Shown here: positions 10,465-21,522 of the stretch, in pieces | Layout of the letters: each line of letters opens with the position of its first letter | Position numbering within the stretch: position 1 is the stretch's first letter | From: Lepidodermella squamata | Lineage: Eukaryota; Gastrotricha | DNA: 64,000 bases | Direction: 5' to 3' | NCBI GenBank assembly: GCA_047495785.1 | Contig: JBLDXI010000009.1 | Coordinates: 186,001 to 250,000, forward strand | The notes under the pieces: model-generated | The model's database searches: none | What the model was told of the DNA's origin: nothing | Seen by the model: only the letters and a program-made list of their open reading frames with translations | Made by a program: the position numbers and the translations under genes

Positions 10465-12291
10465 TCAATTCTTTAGAGCGCCTCCATCACCTTCGGAACA
10501 GAACCTTTTGCGCCCTTTCAAAGGCAGCGAGTCGAAAATTTCTAGAATGACACGAGTTTATAGTAATAAATCGAGCAACAACTGACTTACCACTCTTGTG
10601 TATGTTTAGATCAACGGCTTTCTGGGCGAATTTTTCGATCCAAAACTGGGCTAGCGGCATGTCAATTAGAATGTCATCAGAATCTAACCATAAACACGGT
10701 TACTCGGTCGTGAAAAACATGATACTAAAACGAACCGGCATCGATGCGGCGATAAGCTTGCGCAATCTGGCGTTGCGTGATCACTCCCTCTGCTGTAAGC
10801 TTCGAAATGAGCTTCAAAAAAGCGTCGAGAGCTGTGTCTCTATTTTCGTTAATCAACATGATTAATAACTCGTACACGAGTTCATGGTGGAAATGCGGAA
10901 CATCCATTGCTTTAAGCTGTTTAATGAACTCATCGCAGTCTCCGGCAGCGAGATATTCGCGCAGGATAGCTTCTAACTCGTGGGTCAGGAGCACAACGGG
11001 CCGCGGGCAATATGATGCACCCGAGCCACTGTCGTAACGGCCACGAGAGCTGCGGGGAGACGCTCCAGCCCCTGTGTTGGAATCATTCGATGACTCAGCA
11101 TGCCTGTGTGCGTCGTCATTAGATTCACTGCAGTGTCGAGCGGTTGAAATCCATATGCCGTCTAGTCTGAAAACCATGCGACGGTCGGATAGCAGACCAT
11201 GCGCAACTTTTGCGGCATCGCCGGCTAAGCCCGAATTGTCTGTCTCCAGCAAGTTTTTGACAAATGATTCGGGCAAACATTTGTCTGCGACTGCGCGGGC
11301 CATAAAGCGACCAATCGTTTCCACAGCATCGGGGTTGTCGACAGCCAGGTCTGTAAGGTCGCGCAAAATGGCACTGAACCCAGCCGAAACTAGCTCTGGC
11401 ACTAGAATACCAGCAGCGCATGTATCTGCTAATAGAGCGCTAACTAGTTCACGATGAGCTGGACGATGCTCTAATACAAAACATCATGTTATATGCCCAT
11501 GCCGTAAATCTCGATAATAATACCTAGTGCCATCGTCAAGGCCATGGAGACAATACCGTGAATATAATTTTCAAAATCCCGAGTGTTTTCCAATTCACGC
11601 AGCTCTTCCTAAATTTCGAACGCAGTAATTATTAACGAATTCCAAAGTTTCAAAATATGCAATCTTACTGCAACTTCGTTTACATCGCCAGTTTGAAAAT
11701 ATTCGTTGAGAATATTTTTAACTTCCCGGCGGAAGTCCTCCTCTGATACCACGCGTGGCTCGTCGATAAAACTATCATCCTAAAAGACGACAATCGGCAT
11801 TAGAACTCAGCACCAGCACCAATTGAGAAAGGTAGTACCTGTGCTTCTGAATCGTAATTCGGGTCGCTTTCGTCTAGAGCTGCGCTCGTAGCATAAAGCT
11901 CACATCCCGCCTGGAATAAAGTAGATGAATAATCTTCTTCATAAACAAACTGGTCACACTTGCCTTTCCCCAAACTGTCTTAGATCCTGCGCCACCCTTT
12001 TTCGGATTTCCTAGCAAATTAGTGAAATTTCCTGCGTAAAAACAGGTCAGCTATTATCAAATGTTCGCCCAAAATACCTTTATTCTTCCCCAGTGGTTTG
12101 CGTGAGCGTCTCGAATTTTTCGTCAGCAATCTTTTGGCAACAATATTTTCGGGTTTATTAGCTGCCGCTCGTGCGCTGTTTGACGAAGGTCCGACGATAC
12201 GCAAGCCATTGTCGGCATCAAGCTGAGAGATAAGAGCTTCGGTCGATAATTGCGAGATATCTTGTTTTTCACTTTCTTCCATAGCTGACAT
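10465..12291 (-). CDS. PDCD4: Programmed cell death protein 4, copy 1
   Basis: Eight exons: 12291-12078, 12010-11964, 11910-11839, 11779-11669, 11608-11524, 11470-10736, 10683-10591 and 10541-10465. The product is 477 aa (human 469). After a basic N-terminus come PKKGGAGSKTVWG and DESDPNYDSEAQ, both hallmarks of the family. Two MA3 domains follow. The first is at about residues 125-250 (FRREVKNILNEYFQTGDVNEVA). The second is at about 335-440 (PHFHHELVYELL from residue 369). The C-terminus KGRKRFCSEGDGG is near-identical to vertebrate PDCD4. PDCD4 binds eIF4A through its MA3 domains and represses cap-dependent translation. Intron 2 uses a GC donor (AAAG|GCAAGT). A DSGSGAS stretch at residues 324-330 in the inter-domain linker resembles a beta-TrCP degron, though the vertebrate degron is N-terminal. 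Divergent from CCDC186, with starts about 1 kb apart. Confidence 0.95.
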
Positions 12292-13328
12292 GAAATTACT
12301 TTAATGTTTAAATTTAAACTAGAGCCCATCGTGAAACAAACAATCATTTTCTATGTTCAAGTCGTCGGGTTGCGTTTGAAAGGAGCACATTCTATTTTAT
12401 TGTTCATGAATAATGATAATGGGCGGCCTCTCTCAACGCAACGCGACGAAGTACGAGATACGACCACAGACCACATAGCCAGCTGGAAAACTCACTTGGT
12501 TCGCAGCCAACTTCGTTAAAAAAAGCTTCGTGATAACGGGGCATGTGGCTACCCTTGGAATTATTATTCCTCACATTATTTTATATTTATTTTAATAATA
12601 TTTTCGAAAACAATATTTGTTGGCATGAAATGGCACCATAATTGTAGGTAAGTGATATTTTTCAATCTTTCGTAAATCGACAAGGTTGACAAACAAGTTT
12701 CGAATTTTTTTTCGAAACTGTCATATTCATTTCTATCGAAGATAAGTCCGGTCCCACCATGAATCTTCCTCCCTCCTCCTGCCGCCTTCTGCCTGATAAC
12801 CCCAGTCATGCACTTCTCGGTCAGTTGATAGATAATAGTTATACCCAAGTGCTCAACATTTCACTCTGCTCGGTTACAGTATACCTCGATATATCTAACC
12901 CCTGACCCCTGATCCCGCCACCGTGCACTCGTCATGCGTCATGTTTGCATTCCGTCGTAATAGTTGCACACCCCGCATTGAATTTTCGGTAACAAGCGCT
13001 CTTATCTCCACACTGCTAAATGGGCTGAGATGGCGTCGCAGGGTTTAATTTTTCATCCACCAATCAGGATTCTAAATTCATTTTACCGCGATCACTTTAT
13101 TATTGCGATGAAATTTGCCATTTCACTCATGAATTTTGTTAGAATTCATTTTCATTCGGTTCTTCTTACCGTCGCGCGAAGTTGAGTGTCGTCTTTTTGA
13201 TCGATATTACTTCTGAGAAGATGTCAGTTTTTATGGCGGTAGTTGTATTATGTCTGCTTACCATCAATATTTTCACGTAGGTTAACTTTTTCAATGCTAA
13301 TGTCGGCAATTTATCGATAACGTGAGCT
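12292..13328. other. Intergenic region between divergent PDCD4 and CCDC186
   Basis: Roughly 1 kb separates the two start codons and should contain both promoters. A short frame (12576-12848 minus) has no family resemblance. At 13222 an ATG opens a 19-codon hydrophobic frame (MSVFMAVVVLCLL...) that could act as an upstream ORF if transcribed. It is repeated at 20486-21522. Confidence 0.45.
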
Positions 13329-15352
13329 ATGTTATCACTAGCCGATGGAGTTGCGGATGATACCTTCCATCAAGATGCAAACGGCGAGTTTCTACCTACG
13401 AGAGAAAGTGTTTCTCCGGCACCTGACATCGATGAAGAAGAAATTACCCTCAAAACTCCGAGAATGAAACTGTTATCTGAGATTGCTTTTAGAGCAATCA
13501 CGTTTGAGCGGCTCAAAAATTATTTTGCGGCCGATGCGATTCACCAATCAGAGAAAAATGACGAGCTTGCAAGGTCAGTTTGTATTCTTTGAGTTATAGA
13601 AGTCTCATCGCGGCTATCGTTAGGCTTCGAGGAATTACGCTATCATTGGAAGAAAAGATTTCTCAGCTTAATCAAGAAAAGTCTGTTCTTGAAGACTCGC
13701 TGCAGAGGAAAACAAAAGAGGTATGTATAAAAATAGAATGGAATAAATGTATAACGCGCCGAATCGCAGTTGGAAGATGAAAAACAAACTCACAAATCCG
13801 ATCTGACCCTTGCTGAAGAAAAGCTGAAGAAACACGATGAGGCTGCGAAGCGTGCGATAACCTCATACCAGCAAGATGTCAACAACAAACTTGTTGAGGT
13901 GAAGCTTGTGCCGAGTGCTTCTATGGTATGACTTTACTTTTTTTTCATCAGGCTGCGAAGCAAATCGAAGATATTCGGAAGGAAAGAGAAAACGCAGTTA
14001 TGAGATTTGCCCAAGCAGAGCAGCAAGTTATCGATTCGAGAACAGCTGCGGAAAAGTATGAAGCGCAGTGCAAACTTGTCGTAAGAGAGAAAGACCTTCT
14101 AATGGAGAGAATGAAGACGCTGACGGACGAGAGAAAAAAGCTGCAATCTTTCATCGATCAGAAAGTTGGTTTGGTTTAACGTTTATTCAACAAATTTCTT
14201 CAAAAGCAATAGCATCCAAGAAAAGGCAGCTTGGAAATTTTATTAAATTCGCTTATTTTCCATCGAATGTACCAAAATGCTGATTTGAGCGATTTATTTT
14301 CTAGACTCTGGAGGTCGTTGCATTACAAAAGGAGCTAAGAGAGTCTAAAGAATCCAGCAAAGAATCTGATATTAGGCTAAAAGCCGTTTTAGCGAAGGCA
14401 AAAACCGATCAGGACACTATTCAAGATCTAAGAATGAGGCTGGAGCGTACTCAGCAAATGCTCATCGAAGTGAAAACCGAACTTGAACATACCAAACAAG
14501 ATCTGAATGACAAAGAGCAGAAGCACAAGAGCGACAAAGAGCAAAGCGAATTGCAACGCCAGCAGGAAAATTTTCAACAGCGAATGGAACTGGCAGAGGT
14601 TTGACGCGGCTGATTTAATATTTTGTTTTGATTATCGACTTGAAAATTATAAAGATCAACGAACGTTTGCGATTCGAGTTGGACAGCTTGAAGCAAAAGC
14701 ACAGGGACGCACTGGAAGAAAATATAACGCTCAAAGACAGAGTCACTTGTCTCGACTCTGAGCTCAAGCTTTGCGAGCAAAGTTTGGATTCGTAAGTGAA
14801 CATTATATTTCATTAACCTCGTCTCATATACTTTCCTACAGTGTCCGGTCAGAAATTGCCGCCTTCAAAGACGAAGCTGTAAGTGCTAAAGAGGATGCGG
14901 CTGCTGCCCAGGAAAGAGGTAAATTTCGTGTAATAAATTAACTTGGTTCAAAATTTTTTACTTTGACCAAAAGCTGCTGAATTGGTTAATCATAATGAGC
15001 AACTGTCATTGTTTCGGTCGCAAATCCAAGCAGAAACCAGTGGTCTGCGTGAAAATTTGGCTGATCTTCAACGAGACTTTTCCAATCTCACTGTCGAAAA
15101 TAATTCTTTGAAAAGTGAAACTGCTAACCTCATGGCTCAGGTGAGAAATTCTAATACCAAAAGATGATCAGATCTTATCAGATACTTTAGCTGGCTGAGG
15201 AACGGAGAGTAGCTGAAACCACTATCGAAAACTTGAAAGGCGAGCTGACCACGGTGAAACAAGCGGCACAAGACTTCGAGAAACGTTTCCTTATAGGAAC
15301 GTTATGCCGGTGGCAGCCTGACGTTTTTTCATCAACCGCTGCCGTATGGTGA
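13329..15352 (+). pseudogene. CCDC186: 3'-truncated CCDC186 (copy 1) ending in a chimeric frame
   Basis: Exons 1-8 (13329-13573, 13624-13720, 13770-13898, 13952-14164, 14305-14598, 14655-14791, 14842-14918, 14974-15140) are identical to the intact gene downstream. Exon 9 starts at 15191 and is cut by the duplication join at 15288-15290. About 486 residues of coiled coil are retained. Reading then continues about 20 codons into CFAP221 sequence in the wrong frame and stops at TGA 15350-15352. The conserved C-terminal Golgi/dense-core-vesicle targeting portion is missing. It could still make a truncated coiled-coil protein, or splice into the following CFAP221 exons. Confidence 0.85.
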
Positions 15353-16027
15353 AAGCGAGCAGGACGCTCAGTTCTGTCCCACTGCCCGCTATTCAGCTGT
15401 GAACAACCGATTCAAGGGACCCTCAAATGTACTTCACGAGAGGGTAAGGATATATTTCTTTATAAATCCATACGTGATTATAAAATAATTCTCTGGCAGG
15501 ATGTTATCAAGGGAATGATGTCCTGGCGCAATTTGCCCGCTGCTGGCCCTTTAGCTACATCTGCTTTACCGTGCTCGACTCAACTGCTTGCTCTTCGCTT
15601 CGCCGATAGCGTCGAACCTAATGATCTGCTTCCAGCACCCCCACCGGTTCTGCTCAGGCGAGCTCCCGACTCAGATAAGGATTTCGCCGGGGATTTGTTT
15701 GTTATCAGCTTCCTCTATGTTTTTGGCTTCATTTTGATTTTATATTCAAGGGATGGAATTTCCGGTAATGTGGTCGAATTAAGTCCCGACGCTGTTGCAG
15801 CCAAGTTTGAGCTGCTCAAAGTACAGCAAAACAAACCATTGGTTGACAGGTAAGAATAATTTCAAAATAGCAAATAAATTTCTGTCGAATGGGGTGAATG
15901 CATCGCTGCAGAAAGCTCAAAACCTTACATTGCGTCCCATATCATTAGCGTCACACCGAAAGGGCAGCTTATGAATGAAATGGCTCACACATGGGAAAAC
16001 CTGGGTCGATTTATAAGGAAGACCTAG
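15297..16027 (+). pseudogene. CFAP221: Orphan 3' fragment of CFAP221 (copy 2)
   Basis: Duplicate of the last CFAP221 exons: 15297-15443, 15500-15696, 15751-15849 and 15916-16027. It would encode the final 184 residues but has no start codon or promoter of its own. The acceptor AG before 15297 is preserved, so read-through transcripts from the truncated CCDC186 could splice into it. Confidence 0.9.
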
Positions 16028-17356
16028 AGAATAAGACCTAGGTACTACAAACTACAACCAACAGCCAACATGATTCACGAGCTTATGTGGTCACTTGAGT
16101 TTTCATCTTTTTGACGTGAAGCTAACGATAAGAAATATCACCGCAGAAAAAAATAAAGAAGATAGACACGAAACTCTGACCTCTGAACCACATCTGAGCC
16201 GTTCCAAATAAAAATACGATAATGGATAGAATTAAGACCATAGAAATGCTAACAAGAGATAAAAATCCGAAATGCTTGAATCACGTAAAATCACCGAATA
16301 GGGTTTATTGATAGATTGGGATTCGTTTGGGCTGTCAGAACCAAATTCATCCCCTAAATACGCATTCACCTTGAAATGCGAAGACAGAATGAGCGACCGA
16401 AATGTTTTCGCAGTGTAGTACCTAAGTGCCAAAAAAGTTCCCGCATTCACTCCTTTTGACAATGGCAGAGACTGATAGTGTTAGAAATAGGGTAATGATT
16501 TTATTGCTAATAACGATATTTACATGTCTAATGAATTTTTCTAAAGCGATGTGCAAGGTAAGACGCATCCACCGTTCAGTTCGCTGCCGGATATTTGAGT
16601 TCATCTTTCATGACTAATTTCTCTGTTGCTATCATGATCATTTATGTTCAAAGATACTAGTTGCGAATCGGGTATGACGCTTCAAAATTAAGCTCGCGGT
16701 TCTTCTCACAATTGATAAAACGCCACTTATGATAAAAAAAAATGTGATCAATATTGTTGATTCCAGTCCATTCAGTCAAATGAAGCAGTTACTGCGCGTT
16801 GTGTAATGGTGCTCACTGAACCATCACTGAACAATTTCACGCCTTCAAATTTTGCATTCTCCATTTGCCATTATTTGATCAATGATCTGTTTATAATTAC
16901 CTATTAACAGGGCAGCAGCAGGCTCTAAAGGCCGAAAAATCCAACCTGAAGCAACGAAACAAGCAAGGGATCAAAATAAAAAGTAATTTGCATTTTTATT
17001 GTCTTTGAGATGTGAGGAAGCTCTAACTCTTCTCTAGATCGGAGCGAGACACGACACTAGCAGAGGAATCAAATCGACCAATTTTTAAAGCCTCAAACAG
17101 AGCTGCACTTTACATCAACTCCTAATGTAGCTCTAACGTTCTAACGAAGATAACCTACCTTGTAATTACGTTATTATATTTTTGCCACATGTTTTTTCAA
17201 GTCAAAGGAATTATTCTGATATCAAAATAAAGTTTGCTATGTAATCAATGTTTCTAATTATTGTTGAGGACTGGATGCAGACACATTGTTTTTTAAGGCA
17301 CGGGGCTTCGATTTCGGAAACATCACGGGGCACCTGGATAGCATGCAATAGGTACC
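16028..17356. other. Non-coding stretch, duplicate of 7834-9162
   Basis: Same content as the copy-1 CFAP221 3' flank. No gene was recognised. Confidence 0.5.
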
Positions 17357-17807
17357 TACCGTATTTTACGAATTATAAGACCCTGCCCTGTATTTTTTTC
17401 AAACGAGGTTCAAGTCCTGCCCTGTATTTAGGGTCTGCCCTTTAATTCGGCTCTGCCCTATAATTTTTCGAACCTAATCAGTCACCTGAAAAGTACCTAT
17501 ATCAACAGTTAAAACCGCCGAATAACCCCTATAGCTACTGCCTTCCACCTGTGACTACACGCGTGAAGTGTGTACTCATGTAGATTAAGGTGGATAAAGG
17601 ACGATTAGTGCACTTACTGACGAAAAATCGCAACCTATCCAACTTTAACCACTTACGCAGCAGGCGCTCATGTAAGCCACTTCATACAAGGCCCTGCCTA
17701 TTAATAAGGTTCTGCCCTTTATTATTTCAAATGACCATTACCCTCTGCCCTTTATTCCGGTTCTGCCCTATAATTGGGTCCTGCCTAATAATTCGTAAAA
17801 TACGGTA
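17357..17807. mobile_element. TA-flanked MITE (copy 2, carried by the tandem duplication)
   Basis: Identical to 9163-9613, including both terminal inverted repeats. It was copied as part of the 8,194-bp unit and not by its own transposition. Confidence 0.8.
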
Positions 17808-18658
17808 TATAATATCCCACGGTTTATTCAGATGGCTATATCGGCTATACCACCTGATACATGAGAAGGCTGCGGTTTGCGGTTTTGACTTTAATAGCGA
17901 AAGATCCAATTCAAACAATAGAGGGCAGGTCTCATTTGTAAGGCTTGACGTCAATAGCAATGAAATAAGGCAGTGCCTTCTAACTTCTAGTTCGGAATTT
18001 ACGGTAGGCCTGTTCAACATGTACCTCTTCACGGGGTGCGTCTCATTTATTTAGCAATACCTTCTTTGCTTTCATAATAAAGCATTATATCAGGCTACGA
18101 ACCAACCACCGGACGTTGGGGGCTGAGTATCCTGTGTCGTCCATGTGAAGCAAGGTTAGAGGTCTATTGATTCACGTTCCATGAGACCTGAGATCGCCTG
18201 TAAAATTTGTCTTTTGCGAAAATTTCAAATATAAATAAAGCTGTTGCTTAGAGTGAATCGGCTGGCTTAGAGCTGGGTAGTTGGAGGCCATGGGCACTTG
18301 TTCCGTACGCCAGAGCGCAAATGCGAAAACGGGCTCATGTTGAGCCGCCAACGGATTGAAAGAGAGAAAGAATGCAAAGTGAGTAAAGATCTTTATTTCG
18401 TCAAAGTAACTTTATAACAATGAATCTTGCCTATTTTGACTCAATAGATGCCGGAGCTTCGCGTTATGCACGAGACATTAAAAGAACAAGGAAGATGTGC
18501 CTCGTCTCATCCTCACACGGGATAAGATACTTTATCACTAGCTTTTATACAGTAACAGTAAACTATGTGTCCATTTCGAAGAGTTCATCATGATTAAATG
18601 CGCGAATTTAACCGAGTTCTTCTGGAAAAAACTGTCAAACAGTTTGTACCATGGCAGT
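17808..18658. other. Non-coding stretch, duplicate of 9614-10464
   Basis: PDCD4 copy-2 3' flank, with the same candidate minus-strand polyadenylation signal (18392-18397). Confidence 0.45.
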
Positions 18659-20485
18659 TCAATTCTTTAGAGCGCCTCCATCACCTTCGGAACAGAACCT
18701 TTTGCGCCCTTTCAAAGGCAGCGAGTCGAAAATTTCTAGAATGACACGAGTTTATAGTAATAAATCGAGCAACAACTGACTTACCACTCTTGTGTATGTT
18801 TAGATCAACGGCTTTCTGGGCGAATTTTTCGATCCAAAACTGGGCTAGCGGCATGTCAATTAGAATGTCATCAGAATCTAACCATAAACACGGTTACTCG
18901 GTCGTGAAAAACATGATACTAAAACGAACCGGCATCGATGCGGCGATAAGCTTGCGCAATCTGGCGTTGCGTGATCACTCCCTCTGCTGTAAGCTTCGAA
19001 ATGAGCTTCAAAAAAGCGTCGAGAGCTGTGTCTCTATTTTCGTTAATCAACATGATTAATAACTCGTACACGAGTTCATGGTGGAAATGCGGAACATCCA
19101 TTGCTTTAAGCTGTTTAATGAACTCATCGCAGTCTCCGGCAGCGAGATATTCGCGCAGGATAGCTTCTAACTCGTGGGTCAGGAGCACAACGGGCCGCGG
19201 GCAATATGATGCACCCGAGCCACTGTCGTAACGGCCACGAGAGCTGCGGGGAGACGCTCCAGCCCCTGTGTTGGAATCATTCGATGACTCAGCATGCCTG
19301 TGTGCGTCGTCATTAGATTCACTGCAGTGTCGAGCGGTTGAAATCCATATGCCGTCTAGTCTGAAAACCATGCGACGGTCGGATAGCAGACCATGCGCAA
19401 CTTTTGCGGCATCGCCGGCTAAGCCCGAATTGTCTGTCTCCAGCAAGTTTTTGACAAATGATTCGGGCAAACATTTGTCTGCGACTGCGCGGGCCATAAA
19501 GCGACCAATCGTTTCCACAGCATCGGGGTTGTCGACAGCCAGGTCTGTAAGGTCGCGCAAAATGGCACTGAACCCAGCCGAAACTAGCTCTGGCACTAGA
19601 ATACCAGCAGCGCATGTATCTGCTAATAGAGCGCTAACTAGTTCACGATGAGCTGGACGATGCTCTAATACAAAACATCATGTTATATGCCCATGCCGTA
19701 AATCTCGATAATAATACCTAGTGCCATCGTCAAGGCCATGGAGACAATACCGTGAATATAATTTTCAAAATCCCGAGTGTTTTCCAATTCACGCAGCTCT
19801 TCCTAAATTTCGAACGCAGTAATTATTAACGAATTCCAAAGTTTCAAAATATGCAATCTTACTGCAACTTCGTTTACATCGCCAGTTTGAAAATATTCGT
19901 TGAGAATATTTTTAACTTCCCGGCGGAAGTCCTCCTCTGATACCACGCGTGGCTCGTCGATAAAACTATCATCCTAAAAGACGACAATCGGCATTAGAAC
20001 TCAGCACCAGCACTAATTGAGAAAGGTAGTACCTGTGCTTCTGAATCGTAATTCGGGTCGCTTTCGTCTAGAGCTGCGCTCGTAGCATAAAGCTCACATC
20101 CCGCCTGGAATAAAGTAGATGAATAATCTTCTTCATAAACAAACTGGTCACACTTGCCTTTCCCCAAACTGTCTTAGATCCTGCGCCACCCTTTTTCGGA
20201 TTTCCTAGCAAATTAGTGAAATTTCCTGCGTAAAAACAGGTCAGCTATTATCAAATGTTCGCCCAAAATACCTTTATTCTTCCCCAGTGGTTTGCGTGAG
20301 CGTCTCGAATTTTTCGTCAGCAATCTTTTGGCAACAATATTTTCGGGTTTATTAGCTGCCGCTCGTGCGCTGTTTGACGAAGGTCCGACGATACGCAAGC
20401 CATTGTCGGCATCAAGCTGAGAGATAAGAGCTTCGGTCGATAATTGCGAGATATCTTGTTTTTCACTTTCTTCCATAGCTGACAT
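18659..20485 (-). CDS. PDCD4: Programmed cell death protein 4, copy 2
   Basis: Complete second PDCD4 with exons 20485-20272, 20204-20158, 20104-20033, 19973-19863, 19802-19718, 19664-18930, 18877-18785 and 18735-18659. The protein is identical to copy 1 (477 aa, two MA3 domains). The only difference seen is T at 20014 (C at 11820) inside intron 3. Its upstream region, including the shared divergent promoter region, is fully duplicated, so it should be as active as copy 1 if the duplication is real. Confidence 0.95.
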
Positions 20486-21522
20486 GAAATTACTTTAATG
20501 TTTAAATTTAAACTAGAGCCCATCGTGAAACAAACAATCATTTTCTATGTTCAAGTCGTCGGGTTGCGTTTGAAAGGAGCACATTCTATTTTATTGTTCA
20601 TGAATAATGATAATGGGCGGCCTCTCTCAACGCAACGCGACGAAGTACGAGATACGACCACAGACCACATAGCCAGCTGGAAAACTCACTTGGTTCGCAG
20701 CCAACTTCGTTAAAAAAAGCTTCGTGATAACGGGGCATGTGGCTACCCTTGGAATTATTATTCCTCACATTATTTTATATTTATTTTAATAATATTTTCG
20801 AAAACAATATTTGTTGGCATGAAATGGCACCATAATTGTAGGTAAGTGATATTTTTCAATCTTTCGTAAATCGACAAGGTTGACAAACAAGTTTCGAATT
20901 TTTTTTCGAAACTGTCATATTCATTTCTATCGAAGATAAGTCCGGTCCCACCATGAATCTTCCTCCCTCCTCCTGCCGCCTTCTGCCTGATAACCCCAGT
21001 CATGCACTTCTCGGTCAGTTGATAGATAATAGTTATACCCAAGTGCTCAACATTTCACTCTGCTCGGTTACAGTATACCTCGATATATCTAACCCCTGAC
21101 CCCTGATCCCGCCACCGTGCACTCGTCATGCGTCATGTTTGCATTCCGTCGTAATAGTTGCACACCCCGCATTGAATTTTCGGTAACAAGCGCTCTTATC
21201 TCCACACTGCTAAATGGGCTGAGATGGCGTCGCAGGGTTTAATTTTTCATCCACCAATCAGGATTCTAAATTCATTTTACCGCGATCACTTTATTATTGC
21301 GATGAAATTTGCCATTTCACTCATGAATTTTGTTAGAATTCATTTTCATTCGGTTCTTCTTACCGTCGCGCGAAGTTGAGTGTCGTCTTTTTGATCGATA
21401 TTACTTCTGAGAAGATGTCAGTTTTTATGGCGGTAGTTGTATTATGTCTGCTTACCATCAATATTTTCACGTAGGTTAACTTTTTCAATGCTAATGTCGG
21501 CAATTTATCGATAACGTGAGCT
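20486..21522. other. Intergenic region between PDCD4 copy 2 and intact CCDC186
   Basis: Duplicate of 12292-13328. Presumed bidirectional promoter region. No separate gene seen. Confidence 0.45.

Larger units (their letters stand above)
7094..15287 (+). repeat. 8,194-bp tandem duplication, copy 1
   Basis: This unit recurs immediately downstream at a constant offset of 8,194 bp. It starts in the CFAP221 intron before exon 13 and ends inside CCDC186 exon 9. All open frames inside the two copies translate identically. The only base difference I found is C at 11820 versus T at 20014, in a PDCD4 intron. Confidence 0.97.

Noticed and set aside
11125-11457. ORFs of 98-127 codons on both strands over PDCD4 exon 6
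   Set aside because: Shadow frames of the confirmed PDCD4 coding exon.
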